From Blepharisma stoltei (Eukaryota > Ciliophora > Heterotrichea > Heterotrichida > Blepharismidae), in assembly GCA_914767885.1 (NCBI GenBank), contig CAJZBQ010000038.1:372001-436000 (forward strand): 64,000 bases of DNA, written 5' to 3'. Below the pieces are notes generated by a model, which worked only from the letters and a program-made list of their open reading frames with translations, was not told the origin of the DNA and did no database searches. Every line of letters starts with the position of its first letter. Position 1 is the first letter of the stretch. The translations under genes and the position numbers were made by a program. Positions 40,305-57,051 of this stretch are shown here, piece by piece.

Positions 40305-43211
40305 ATGCAAGCTCCTAAAAAGGAACAGCCCACCAGACTCAGAGATCTAATCAAAGCTGTACGTGCCTGCAAAACTGCTGCTGAAGAAAGAGCTGTCGTC
40401 GCCCAAGAAAGCGCTGAAATCCGCGAAAGCTTTAGAGACGAAACTTACAGGTTCCGACACAGAAGTGTTGCAAAGCTTCTTTTCATACAGATGATGGGCT
40501 ACCCCACTAATTTTGGACAGGTTGAATGTCTTAAGCTCATTGCATCTTCAAATTACACAGAAAAAAGAGTTGGCTACCTTGGCCTTACCCAGCTTCTCAA
40601 TGAAAAAGACGATGTTCTCATGATGGTCACGAACTCAATGCAGATTGATATGAACTCTTCCAATACCCAAATCATAGGAATGGCCTTGACTGCTCTTGCA
40701 AATATCGCCACCGCCGAAATGTGTCGAGACCTTTCCAAAGACGTGTGCAAGCTGATGAGCCATAATAATTCCTATATCAGAAAAAGAGCTACTATTGCAG
40801 GAGCCAGAATTGTTAGAAAATGCCCTGATCTAATAGATTAGATTAGATTCGATTAAAGTTAAATGGTCCTTTGGGGTTGCACTGAATTCAGGCTTCCCAG
40901 CCTAAGCATCGAGTTGCACTTACGCTCTTTTCTGTAGACGTGTCCAAAAAATGGTTACGCCAGCATATCTGGGAAGATACACCCACACCCAGGTACTTCC
41001 TTGGACAAACTCCTAGCAGTCGGCACCATCTAGCCGGAGATGGGGGATAGGATGCGACCGAATCATCCTTCTTTTCTTCTTGCCTTATGCATCAGAAGTG
41101 TGGAGTTTTCGTGTGAACTCTGGTCTACTTGTCTTTGAGTCGAGTTAAAAACCTTGTCGTGGTGTCCCGACCATGTATAAAAAACCTACCTCTGACACAA
41201 TTTCCAGACCCCGTATCTCTTAAATCCACAAAACCCCGAAAGTGTGGGAGAAGGACGGGTCGGATAATTCACCATTTTATTTGTGTCTGATCTAATAGAA
41301 GATTTCCAAGGCGAGGTCCCAAAGGTGCTGGAAGACAGAAGCCATGTGGTTGTGATGAATGGGGTGAATTTATTGTTAGAAATCATAAAAATCCAACCAA
41401 ATATAAAGCAAGCTTTTGTACAGTACTCGGGGCTTGTAGTGAGAGCTATGAGAAATTTGATACATACAGTCCATTCTCCAGAGCATACTATTGGAGGCGT
41501 CACTGATCCGTTTTTGCAGGTCAGTTTGATAAAACTTATGTCAAAAATAGCTGGGGCTGAGCCTTCTGAAGAAATGACTGACTGTCTCGCACAAGTCGCC
41601 ACAAATACAGAACCAGCTAAAAACGCTGGTAACGCAGTTCTATACGAATGTGTTAGAACCATTATGGACATATCTTCTACAAGTGGTTTAAGAGTGCTCG
41701 CTACAAATATCATGGGAAGATTCTTGCTGAACCGTGACAACAACTTGAGATACGTCGCTTTAAATTCATTATTAAAACTGGTAAAGGTAGATTTATTAGC
41801 TGTGCAAAGACATAAGACGACTATTATTGATTGCTTAAAAGATGCAGATATAGCTATTAGAAAAAAGGCACTTGAGCTTACTTACTGTTTAATCAATGAG
41901 TCTAATGTAAAGCAGATCGTCAAAGAAATGATTGACTTTTTGATAGCTGCTGAGCCAGAATTCAAAGAAGCCCTTGTAACCAAGCTATGTTTAGCTATTG
42001 AACTCCATAGTCCTACTAAGCAATGGCACTTTGACAGCGTATTAAGAGTATTGACCCTTGCAGGTAGTTATGTTCCTGAAGAAGTTGTAGCTTCGACTGC
42101 CCATATCATTAGCTCGACTCCTGAGCTGCAATCTTATGCAGTCCATAAGCTATTTAATGCATTAGTAGATAATACAGAACAGCAAGGGCTTGTATTGCTA
42201 GCATTGTGGTCGATTGGAGAATTCGGGAATTTCTTGGTGAGTGAGACTCTTAAGACCTCTGATGGAGAACTTAAAGCTATGACTCCAAATGAAATTATAC
42301 AAGGAGTCGAGAAAACGATGACTCCAATAGCTGCTGACATCTGCAAAGAATACGCACTGACTGCACTTATCAAGCTTTCTGTAAGAATTCCGCAAGCAGT
42401 CCAAAGCATCAGAAGATTGATAGAGCAGCAAATCAGCGCACTCAATGTAGAACTCCAGCAAAGAGCATGTGAATATATACAGTTGCTTGGAAGCAATTGG
42501 GACAGCATAAGAGGACCACTCCTCGAAAAGATGCCTATTTATGCCAAAGCTCCTGCAGTGGATATTCCTACTACAGACAGCAGCTCACCAGTTTTAGAAA
42601 AGCCAAAAACGCCAACCCAACCAAATTCTGCTCAAAATCTTCTTGATATTGAAACCTTAATATTTGACTCACAGCCTATTCAGCAATCTCAAATTCAGCA
42701 ATCTACTGAAGTTCCTCAGCCACAATTCGAGTCTTTACTTGACCTATTTTCAAGCACCCCTCAGCCTTCTTTTCCAGCTCCAGTCCTAAATCCAGTCACA
42801 GGTGATATCTCAGAGCCTGATAAATTTGAAGATTTCGTAGAAATAACCCCTATTAAACATAATTTCATCGCTTTTGAAGATGAAGAAATAAATGTGGATT
42901 TTAATTGCACCAAGCCAGAGCCTGACGCTCTAGAAAATACTCAAATCAGCGTGATTGTGTCTAATAAGTGCTCAAAAGATATAGTAGGGTTTAAGCTATC
43001 AGCAGCAGTTTTGAAGCATCTAGAGTTCAGTTTTTCATCAGCTGCTAGCACTAGTATGATGCCTGGAGGCTCAATCCAAATGCAGATGAAGATGAAAAAT
43101 AAGGCACAAGGCCAAAAACCAATAGCAATACGCATGAAAATTGATTATACTATAGACTCTGTCCCTCGATCAAAATTATCAACAGTAGACTCTTTCCCAC
43201 CTAATTATTAG
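40305..43211 (+). CDS. AP-1 complex gamma-adaptin, interrupted by a retroposon-like element
   Basis: Removing 40838-41286 plus one 13-bp duplication gives exactly 814 aa. The N-terminal trunk starts LRDLIKAVRACKTAAEERAVV and continues through FRHRSVAKLLFIQMMGYPTNFGQVECLKL, classic gamma-adaptin armadillo-like repeats. A Pro/Gln/Ser-rich hinge with a clathrin-box-like LLDIETLIF and FESLLDLF lies around 42630-42780. The C-terminal ear (about 42890-43205) has the gamma-ear beta-sandwich pattern. It is the large subunit of the trans-Golgi/endosome clathrin adaptor. Without excision the frame stops at 40839-40841. Confidence 0.95.
40838..41286 (-). mobile_element. SINE-like element, family B (449 bp) in AP-1 gamma exon
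   Basis: Flanked by a 13-bp direct repeat (CTGATCTAATAGA) at 40825-40837 and 41287-41299. The left edge carries a short tandem tail (TTAGATTAGATTCGATT), which on the minus strand is a 3' (AATCT)n tail. The body is GC-richer than spacer, fold-rich and non-coding; it is not obviously similar to family A. Removal joins RKCPDLIE to DFQGEVPK in frame. Confidence 0.88.
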
Positions 43212-43240
43212 CTAATATTAGTTACATCTAATCATGTTAC

Positions 43241-44102
43241 CTATAAATAAAAACTAGGTAAAGGAGGTCCTTGTCTTGGGGCGCCATTTAAAATGTTAAA
43301 GGCTGAGTTTCTTTTTGCATCTAACTCCCGCTATGAGCAAATAAAATATTTTGCCCGCTCATGGGGTTAATTTTTTTTAAATGATTTATAAATAAATTTT
43401 ATAGTAAAAATTTATTTTCGAAGCAAATATTAATTGATTTGTAAAATTTATTTTTTAAAATACAAACTAAACAGAATTAGCTAGAGATTTCATTATAATA
43501 ATTATTATTTATATATCAAGTATTTTTTCATAAAAATTTTTATATTAAAACAATTTTTGTTTGCACCGAAGGTGGGTTTTAGGTCAAAAAATAGGATTTT
43601 TCTAATGGTTTTGTTCGCTCGCTCGCAGATGAAGTAAGTTATACAGTCTCATCATAGCCCTCTGCTTTGCGAGATCATCTTTTCGTTTTAAGTACTCTCC
43701 TTGGTCTGTTGGGTCGTAGTCTAAAGTAATTGGATTAAAAGCTTCGCTTGGGTTATTTTTTTGACCATTTTTCCATTTCGATCTTCTGATTTCTAGCTTC
43801 TCGATTGATTTGGCATAATCTTGATTTAAAGATTCCCAACGGTTGATTTCTCTATTTATAGCATTTTCCCTTCTTTTATTGAAGGCTTCCATTTTTCTTT
43901 GATTTTCTAGCTCTCTTCTCCTACGTTCTTCAGCTGCAAAATCTCGCTCAAAACGTTCTTTTTCTGAAATAAACATAGTAGTTTTAGGCTCTGGACTTAG
44001 CAGGGTTTTAGCAGAATTATTAAGAAAAGGGTCAATTGAGCGATTTGATCTTGCTCGAGTAGGGATATTTTGATATATAGGCGTGCCTATAATAGGATTC
44101 AT
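43241..44102 (-). CDS. Basic coiled-coil protein, 182 aa, one IES
   Basis: Start at 44102 (MNPIIGTPIYQNIP), stop TAG at 43241-43243. With IES 43322-43634 removed the C-terminus is LYNLDAKRNSAFNILNGAPRQ followed by GPPLPSFYL. The middle (residues about 50-115) is a charged single helix (RDFAAEERRRRELENQRKM). The FNPITLDYDPTDQGEYLKR and NILNGAPR-type motifs are reminiscent of conserved cilia/flagella-associated proteins, but I cannot name the family. The upstream in-frame Met at 44177 is less likely, lying in AT-rich sequence. Confidence 0.75.
43322..43636. other. IES in coiled-coil gene (313 bp, TA-bounded)
   Basis: TA at 43322-43323 and 43635-43636. Removal gives RMMRLYNLDAKRNSAF in frame. 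The left end has a fold-back (TATGAGCAAATAAAATATTTTGCCCGCTCAT region). It contains the core TTAGCTAGAGATTTCATTA and GCGAACAAAACCATTAG (minus strand, near the right end). Confidence 0.92.
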
Positions 44103-44587
44103 ATTTAAGATTTTTATATAAATCATTAAATTAAGGCTAGAATGAATTAGAATCTTTTTCAGGTTTAACTTTTCCATGCTAAATTTGTAAAAATCCTTAG
44201 ACTCACTTAAAAAATAAATCGAATCATCATAAACCTAATAAATGAGATTGGCGTTGAATAGAGTTTAGATCGAATTTGCTTACAGGGTTTCAATTGTGTA
44301 AACATTTTTCATACGCAAAAGACTTTTCCTTCATTTTGGCAGCATAATTCCAGCACTTCATATTAATTATTAAACCAGAAAGTATATTATTGCAATGAAC
44401 TGAGCTTAAAACTTCAAAATGCAAAACAAGGTGCAATCTTAATAGTATAATTTAAATTTAAATAAAAAAATTTCAATCGGAAATTTAAAATTTATTTCTT
44501 GTCATCCTTCATCTTATTAGTATTTTTAAGTTTTATCATTTGACTCTATCAAGGCATCACATAAAGTTCTTTTTGAGAACGTTATAA
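44103..44587. other. AT-rich intergenic, divergent promoters
   Basis: Between divergently transcribed genes. No ORF or RNA gene seen. Confidence 0.5.
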
Positions 44588-48094
<3,507 letters not shown>

Positions 48095-48110
48095 TAAATT
48101 ATTATATATA

Positions 48111-49079
48111 TTAATCTCTTGGCGTTTTAATATCATTAAAACCAGGCAAATCATTCAGAGGAATTCTCCTATCAAAAGGCTTGAATTTGTTATCAAGTTC
48201 GTCTTCTGGAAGCTGAACAATCTCATAAATTGACTCAATAAACATTTTCAGCCTATTCAAGTACTCTCGTCTGTGTTTTATTTCTATATCATTATGGCCA
48301 GCATTTTTTACCCACCATGGTGGGAAGCCATATCTTACAAAACTCGCAAGCCTTTCTGCATGCTTCAAAGGAATTTGCTTGTCATCTATTCCATGCAGTA
48401 GAAATATTGGGCACTTTATATAAGGAATTTTTGAAATATTTGAAAAAAAATCAAACCATGGGGATGCAGATACTTTTTTTGAAAACATATGCAGAGCTGA
48501 TGCAATTGGCCCATGCAAAATAACCCCGCCGACCTTAGATCAAGAAGCTAGCTCACAGGAAGGCACTGTTCCAATAGACTGTCCATAAAGTACAATATAT
48601 TTTCAAGAAATCCCTCTCACATTTATAAGGTAATCATAAGCAGCTTTTATATCTGCATAAATATTTTTTTCTGAAGGTTTCCCTGTGCTTTGTCCATATC
48701 CGCTGTATTCATAAATAAATACATTCACTTTAAGCTGAACTGACAAATCTGCAATGAAATTCCTCATAATCCCAATGTCAGTTGAGTTGCCATGTGAGAA
48801 AATCAAAGTAAATACCGCATGCACATTTTTAAAATAAATTGCTGGTATGATTTGCTTCCTTTCTGTTTTCAGCGTAATAATTTCACTACTAACTCAGCCT
48901 ACTTCGATTGGTTTGGTTTGGCATCCATTTTCGTCTATTAATAACATTTGGTAAGCATCTTGGACTTGTTCAATAATGTACCCTGGAGGCTTTGGAGGAT
49001 GAAAAGCAAAGCTTCTTGTGATTTTATCTCTACATCCAAAAGTAGAGGTACAGCAAAAACAACACCTTATGAGATCCAT
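48111..49079 (-). CDS. ABHD17-like alpha/beta hydrolase (probable depalmitoylase)
   Basis: Encodes 322 aa. The N-terminus MDLIRCCFCCTSTFGC is a Cys cluster like the palmitoylated N-terminus of ABHD17 proteins. HGNSTDIG forms the oxyanion region, YEYSGYGQSTGKPSE follows, then the nucleophile elbow LYGQSIGTVPS, the acid HGIDDKQIP and the histidine NAGHNDIE. UGA is read as Trp in VGWVSSE, ISWKYIV and ASWSKV. ABHD17 enzymes remove palmitate from membrane-anchored proteins. Converges on the USP gene with a 16-bp gap. Confidence 0.88.
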
Positions 49080-50192
49080 TTATTCTTAAGTCAATTATAT
49101 CAATTCTGTCAGTATGAAGAAAATTTATTCCATAGTGGATTCACTGATGAGATGTTTGAAATTTTATTTAAGAGCTAATTTTGCTGGTTATAAAATTAGC
49201 GGAATAATTCAACAAATGTGAAAGAATGATTAAGATAAAATTGGATAACAGATCTTTCGCCATAATTTTATGTGGACTCTATAAAATTATCTTAGAGCCG
49301 AATAGTTATAAAGGTTAAATAAGCTTGCAATCCGACCGTATTTAGGGCAAGCCCCAATTAAAGTTGGTCTAACTCCCCCCCTCCGTGAGTGAACAAAAAT
49401 TTTTTTTAATAGAAAAATTTTTTATGGAAAAAAAATTTGATATATAAATGATAATTAGTATAATGAAATCTAGAGCTAATTCTGTTTAATTTTAAACAAA
49501 TTGCTTTTTAAAACATAAATTTTATAAATTAAATTAATATTTGCTTTCCAATTTTTTGCGAATTAGGATTTTTTGAAATTTCGAAAAACAATATTTTTTA
49601 TAAAAATTTATATATAAATTTTTTAAAAAAAAAAAAATTAACCCCCCTCCGTGAGTGAACAAAATTTTTTTGTTCACTCACGGAGGGGGGGGAGTAAGCA
49701 TATAAGTTAAATTCTATTAATCAATATGGATTGGAAAAATTTAAACGTTTCAAATGAAATAAAATAAGAATGAAGGAGCTTTTCAGAAAATTAATATTAT
49801 TCCCTGCATTTTATTGGTAATTAAGCAAATATATATGCTATTTGCCTCAAATGAAATTTGAATGCAAAAGCCATTCATTTAATAAATAAAAGTGAATATG
49901 GCGCAATACCTAATTAGATGTTTAGGTTAAACAATATAAAGTGTCGGAATTATTTTTTTCAATTATGATCATGCTACAGATAATTGATTTAAGACCATAA
50001 GATAGCTGCACTAAAATTAGTCAAGAAGAGAAATTTCCTCATCAATTAAAACAAATTTTATCTAATAAGTTTTAGATATTCAATAAAAAAAATTATGAAT
50101 CTATTATCATGCGTCCAATGATAAAAAAATTACTTTTTCCATAAAATTATCACTATAAACTTCTTCCTCTGTAATCATTGCTTATACAAACT
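49080..50192. other. Intergenic with one IES-family repeat (49370-49696)
   Basis: The rest of the spacer is AT-rich with no gene seen. The repeat is listed separately. Confidence 0.5.
49370..49696 (-). repeat. IES-family repeat with fold-back end, intergenic
   Basis: TA at 49370-49371 and 49695-49696. Begins TAACTCCCCCCCTCCGTGAG and ends CTCACGGAGGGGGGGGAGTA. The right end is itself a hairpin: CCTCCGTGAGTGAACAAAA with TTTTGTTCACTCACGGAGG. The interior carries the complement of TTAGCTAGAGATTTCATTA. Nearly the same element as the IES at 56289-56674. Confidence 0.88.
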
Positions 50193-51716
<1,524 letters not shown>

Positions 51717-52859
51717 GTTATCAACAAAATAATGGTAAAACATAATGCAAGAATTAAATAGAAGCAATTACTCAAATTCAAATTGTATAATATTGGTTCT
51801 GTAAGATTACATAAGTTTAAATTGAGAAAATTATATTGATTATTTGTAAAAATATAAAAATAAATTGGCGTGTCTTGATGTAATTCTCTCAATCCCCACC
51901 TTTTTGAATTGGGTTAAATATCTGCAAAATTTCCATTTTTTGATGCTTGTCCCCTTAAATTTGAGCAAAAATATAATTTTTATTAAACTAGTTTTGGCTA
52001 AGTTAATGAAAAAGTGCATGCAGAATTGTATTTAATAATTTTTGAATTAATTCTTACTCCCCCCCATCCTTGATCGAACGACTCGCCATCGTTCGATCAA
52101 GGATGGGGTTAAAAAAACATTTTTTTGGAAAAAAAAAATTATATATAAAATAAAATATATATATAAATTTTTTTTATTTACTTTTAAATAAGAGGGTTAA
52201 GAGTATTTAATAATTATTTTTACAGCAAAAAATTGAATTAATTTCATAAAAATACCAATTTTTTTTTATATTTTGATTTATTAGTTACCCCTTTAAACTG
52301 TATAAATTTTAATTTGCTACTTATTAAATTAAAATTTGTTTTTTAAAAAATCTCTATTTTATTAGATTATTGAGTTTTTAAAGCCCATGTTGATGACTAA
52401 ATTACTTTAAATAGTTGATTCCGAAGCTTTCTATCGTCTCAAAGTCTCTGAAAACAACTTCATTAGGGTACATCTTCCCAAGCTTTTGATAACTATTATA
52501 TTTTTTTATATATATAAAAATTTGCATGATATGAAAATCGTTCGATCAAGGATGGGGGTTAATTTCCCCAATTTTTAGGAATTTTTACAGTCAATCGTTC
52601 GACCAAGGATTGGGGGGGAGTTAATAAAATAAATTAAAATTCAAAATATTGCATTATTTAATTAAAATTTTTTATAAATTATTTTTTTAAAAAAGCCCCC
52701 TTTATATTGAAGCAGGATTGCTTCCATTTTAAAGCTCAGAAGTAATCAACTTTTACACCCTCAGGCAATTTTATTATTATGGGCTCAGATTTCCAAGTAA
52801 ACCTTTATCCAGCTATAGATAAAGCAACATCCTAGCACATAGGCTGAAGCGTCTGATTC
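51717..52859. other. Intergenic, largely repeat
   Basis: Contains the 52055-52623 repeat and a fold-back remnant at 52690-52735 (CCCCCTTTATATTGAAGCAGG with CTTCCATTTTAAAGC) like the end of the first kinesin IES. No gene seen. Confidence 0.55.
52055..52623 (+). repeat. IES-like repeat with fold-back ends (GATCGAACG family), 567 bp
   Basis: TA at 52055-52056 and 52622-52623. The left end TACTCCCCCCCATCCTTGAT leads into a hairpin (TTGATCGAACGACTCGCC with CGTTCGATCAAGG). The right end has two half-sites (CGTTCGATCAAGGATGGGGG, CGTTCGACCAAGGATTGGGG) and GAGTTA. Opposite-orientation relative of 6000-6548, sharing interior sequence. No ORF. Confidence 0.85.
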
Positions 52860-53169
52860 ATGGGCTTTAGAAGGCATAAATTTTTACCTCTTGATACTTT
52901 CAAGAAGGGAGATCTTAGATGGAGCATGCGCAAGATTATAATTCAGAGCGAGGCAATATGTCACGTGAGGTTTTCTGGCAAGGTGAAGGTGCCTCTTGTT
53001 CTGGATTTCAGAGTCCTTCGTAAATGGCTTGAAGTTGGAGCACCTAAACTTTGAGTAAAAAGAGCACCCAATTTCACCCGAAGGAGAAAGTATCAAACTA
53101 AGCAATTAATTAAATTTCTTAATTATTGTAAAAATGGATATTCAAAGAAATTGGGCTATTTAAAAAATC
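52860..53169 (+). CDS. Possible basic protein of about 100 aa (doubtful)
   Basis: An ORF from ATG 52860 continues through a UGA (as Trp, KLWVKRAP) to about 53169-53180. Highly basic (many K and R) with an uneven, hydrophobic-basic pattern. The region is locally GC-richer than its surroundings, so it may be part of a retroposon-like insertion or a decayed gene instead. No family recognised. Confidence 0.25.
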
Positions 53170-53685
53170 GTCAGGCATAAATATGTATTTCTTTTAATTT
53201 TTTGAAATTATATGCACTATGAAGGGTTGATAAAAATAAATTTTTCCTATTTTTAGCAATCATTTTTTAAATAGTAGCATATGATTTTGCCTAAGTTTTG
53301 TATTATAGTTATAAATGATTTCAAAATGGCTTAGAAATCAGAAGTAAAATATTCTTTACAAAAGTAATCCTATTGACTAATACTTTAAGTAAACTTGCAG
53401 AGAAAAATTTTAGTGACGTAAAATTTGACTGTCAAGCTGAACTCCTGTTTTTGTGGCTCAATTAACTACATTTGAATTATCTCGTTGCATAAAAAGTTAG
53501 ATGAAAAATGTGTTCTAAATCGTCCTTATTCATTCTTAATTGTTTATAAACTATTTATTTTCAATAAATATCAATAAAACTGCCTGTCTCCGCTATTCTT
53601 AAGTGATTCTTCTCGACAATTCCATCTTTGCCTCATTCAATTGGCGAATTTTCTCAATGAATTATAATCAATAATTCCTAATAAA

Positions 53686-53907
53686 ATGGATCACACTGAA
53701 CAACTTACACATGAGCACAAAGAACTTTCACAAAAATTTTTGTTTGCAAGGCTAGAGACATACAATTTTTATAATAGAGACCCCAGCCCTGTCATGAAAA
53801 CTAGAGATAGGCATCAACCTTGCAGAGGGGAGATTAGAAAGGCTCAAGAGTCAATTTCACATATATATTATCCCCCTAATAATGCCTATAGATTAATAAA
53901 GGGTTAG
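53686..53907 (+). CDS. Small hypothetical protein, 73 aa
   Basis: Starts in a typical context (ATAAAATGGATC). Charged, hydrophilic, with no TM or signal peptide. Sequence contains FLFARLETYNFYNRDPSP. Weakly supported by composition only. Flanked on both sides by more than 500 bp of AT-rich spacer with nothing recognised (53170-53685, 53908-54412). Confidence 0.4.
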   Translation: MDHTEQLTHEHKELSQKFLFARLETYNFYNRDPSPVMKTRDRHQPCRGEIRKAQESISHIYYPPNNAYRLIKG

Positions 53908-54412
53908 GATAGCAAAATATCGAGGATTTCAAAAAAAATGACAGGTAATATAGGTAAAAAAGTATATACATAATTGTAAGAGTGAAGACTTTATGAACCC
54001 AGCGTTTACACAAATTAAGCTGTATAGAGGATAATTGCAGGTTAACAATAAATGTAAATAAATAATTTTGCATTAAATTGATGCTCTTCCCTTCTTTAAA
54101 ACGAACAAAATTTCGAGTAACTTTTATTGAAGAAAAATCAGTAGGTTTGATTTAAATTGGGATGGAAATTAGCTATTGATTAGCCAAAAAAATGGAGATC
54201 GCAGGTTTTATTACTGAACCCAAAAACGGAAGAAATTCTGATTTTTGCTAATAAATATTTGGTTATCTAAACAATTTAACTGTTTTAGTAAAGGTTTATA
54301 GAATTTTCTGAGCCAAATTTATTGCTCTAGAACAGGTGAATTAAATATTTTTAACTTTCTGAATTAAAAGGCAAGGATTTGAGATATCAATTTGTTTGTT
54401 TAAATTTATAAG

Positions 54413-54874
54413 TTACTTACAATGCTCTAATCTGGTTTTTTTCTTAGGGACCGGTAAATCAAAGCCACTGGGCCTTGCATGCTTTTCAGGTATCATAACT
54501 TCAGTTAAATAATTGCTAATGGGGTTTTCTATCAACTGCGTCTGGCTGATAATCCCACTACACTGGGTCATTCTCTCTATATAAAGATGATGAGCCATCG
54601 TCTCTACAGTTTTAGCATACAATTCAAATTTGTATACCATCCTCGGAAACGTAAACAGCCGATTTTGCTGCTCAGAGCTTGCCTTTTGTGTCTTCTCCAC
54701 TTTGAGAAGATATTTTTGTGCATGGGATCTTACCTGAGCGATGGTTCTTGTCATTACATGCCTTTCAATTTTACTTCAATCTTTATCGTAGAGCTTTAAA
54801 GCTTCTATAAACCTTTCTTGTTCTTCTCTAGTCCACCTTCCTCGGTTGACTGAATTATTTGGGTCAGATATCAT
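54413..54874 (-). CDS. SHAQKY-class single-repeat Myb protein
   Basis: Encodes 153 aa from ATG at 54874. The Myb repeat is GRWTREEQERFIEALKLYDKDWSKIERHV...VRSHAQKYLLK. The SHAQKYL motif defines the CCA1/LHY-REVEILLE class of one-repeat Myb DNA-binding proteins, found in plants and many protists. UGA is read as Trp in KDWSKIE, a conserved Myb tryptophan, so the standard code would truncate the protein. The C-terminus is basic (VPKKKTRLEHCK) and could be a nuclear localisation signal. Probable nuclear transcription regulator. Confidence 0.9.
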
Positions 54875-55185
54875 GTCTAATATATATAATCAGCAAAGTG
54901 TTCTAAACGATTTTATAAATCAAATTTATAGCCCCGCGGGGTTTTGTGAGAATATGAGGAGGAATATATATTAAAGTCAGCACATACGTTACCTTAGGAT
55001 TAAAAAATGGAAATCAGTGCTTTTTATCCAAATTAATCATAAGTTTGCTACTTAAATAAGCAATTTTATGCATAATCTTTGGAGATTGAGAATCTTGCAG
55101 TGCCTCAGAAATCTTAAAGGACTGAGCTTATGCATTTTTCACTGGAAAAATTGGGTAAGCTCAAAAATTGATATAATAAAATAAA
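54875..55185. other. Divergent intergenic region, nothing recognised
   Basis: Between the Myb gene and the coiled-coil gene, divergent. No RNA gene or repeat seen. Confidence 0.45.
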
Positions 55186-56879
55186 ATGAAGCCGCAAGAC
55201 AATGCAATGACATCTAGAAAAGCGACGAGGTTACGATTTTTGGAGCAAGAAAGTGATCATCTTTTTGCTTATAAAATTGATCTAGAAAAAGTTCTAACGA
55301 AAACTAAAGAAGTTCTCAACGATTTACTCTCAGCCAAAGTGTATTCTTCAAGCCAACAGCTTGATGGCTCATGTGAAGATACAGCTTCAACGTCAAATAT
55401 TTTGTTCAAAAGTGTAGAAGTCACTGCAGCTGAAAATATGGAATTGTTTAATTCAATATGCAAAGCCCACTACGCAAGAGACACAATTGATGCCAAAGTC
55501 CTTATTTCTCAACAGATTACAGAAGAATACTCTAGAAAAGAAGAAGAAATTTTAGGAGAACTTGATGAACAAATAAATGATCTAAAGTATTTATTGGAAA
55601 AAAAAGTAAATAGAATTAATTTACTTAACTCGAAAGTAAAAGACATGGAAGACCACCAAGCAAAATTAAACAGCGAATGCACTTTGCTTTTGCCACTTAA
55701 TAGTGATAGCCTGAAGGTTCACGTACAAATGGAATACCTTAAAGAGAAACTTTTAAAAAGATTAAAAGAACTTCAGTTCTGCGAAATGCAAAAAGATGAG
55801 CTAAAAGTACATGCTGCAGGTTTAGAAGAAAAAATAAGAAAATATTTATTGCTGGTAAAAAATCCGTTGCTGAAGAAAAAGAAATATATAAATGCACAAG
55901 AAAACAGTCAAGAAAACATTATTGTGGATTCATTGAATGCGTCTAATTCATGTGAAGCTATTTTTCCAGATAATTTTTTAATTGAAGCAGAAAAAGGCAT
56001 AATTCCAAATTTGGATTATGGATCTTTACACCAGAAAGATAAAGTCTCTATTATAGACATCAATAGTGGAAAATCTCGGATTAGAGAGAAAGTTAAAGAA
56101 ATGCAAGCTATGTGTAGTAAAAAATCAGAAGATTTAAATAATTTAAGACAACTCGTGAGAGATCAAGACGCTAATATAAAAAATCTTGTATCGCAAATTA
56201 AGTTTTTGACAGAGGAAAGTTCTGAACAAGAAAATGTGAATAATCAGCGAAAGAGAAAGAAAGCTATGAGTAATCCATTGGAGTATCTTACTCCCCCCCC
56301 CCCTCCGTGAGCGAACAAAACCATTAGAAAAATCGCCATTTTTTGACCAAAAACCCACCCTCCGTGAGTGAACAAAAATTTTTTTAATAGAAAAAATTTT
56401 AATGGAAAAAAAATTTTGATATATAAGTGATAATTAGTATAATGAAATCTAGAGCTAATTCTGTTTAATTTTAAACAAATTGCGTTTTAAAACATAAATT
56501 TTGCAAATTAAATTAATATTTGCTTCCCAATTTTTGCAAATTAGGATTTTTTTAAATTTCGAAAAAAATATTTTTATAAAATTTATATATAAATTTTTTT
56601 TTAAAAAAAAAATTAACCCCCCTCCGTGAGCGAACAAAATTTTTTTGTTCGCTCACGGAGGGGGGAGGGGGAGTTAGTGGGAATAATGAAGAAATCCAAA
56701 ATAAGATTAAAGAGATGCCGAAGATACAAATATATGAGGCGGAAAATATTGAAGATATGGATGAAGAAGAGGATTATTATCCAAATGAATTAGTTAGTTT
56801 TATCGCGAGTGATGTAGCTAAGTGTGAGTTTGAAGAGCCTGATAGTTTACTGGTTGGCTATATTAATGAAATCCATTAA
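55186..56879 (+). CDS. Coiled-coil protein, 435 aa, one IES
   Basis: With IES 56289-56674 removed, exactly 435 aa, ending DSLLVGYINEIH. Long helical coiled-coil stretches lie at about residues 20-50, 110-235 and 300-350. A basic patch (NNQRKRKKAM) precedes the IES and the C-terminal region is very acidic (ENIEDMDEEEDYY). Probably a cytoskeletal or centrosomal scaffold. No family recognised. Without excision the frame runs into an artificial poly-proline end from the C-rich IES terminus. Confidence 0.8.
56289..56676 (-). other. IES in coiled-coil gene (386 bp), fold-back family
   Basis: TA at 56289-56290 and 56675-56676. Removal gives NPLEYLSGNNEEIQNK in frame. Begins TACTCCCCCC...CCTCCGTGAGCGAAC and ends GTTCGCTCACGGAGGGGGG...GAGTTA, with a hairpin at the right end (56614-56665). 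Carries two nested left ends (56307 and 56358), as if one end was duplicated. Near-copy of 49370-49696. Confidence 0.92.
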
Positions 56880-57051
56880 TTCAGTAAATCATTTCAGAAC
56901 TTTAGATTATTTTTCAAGGTTTTATTGACAAAATAATCTTGAAATAATAGGATTAACACGTTTTGGCTATAATTCAAAATTTAAATATAATTTAAAATAC
57001 ATGATAGCAAAAATTAAATGTTTTGCCCATTATTAATTACATAAATGTAAG

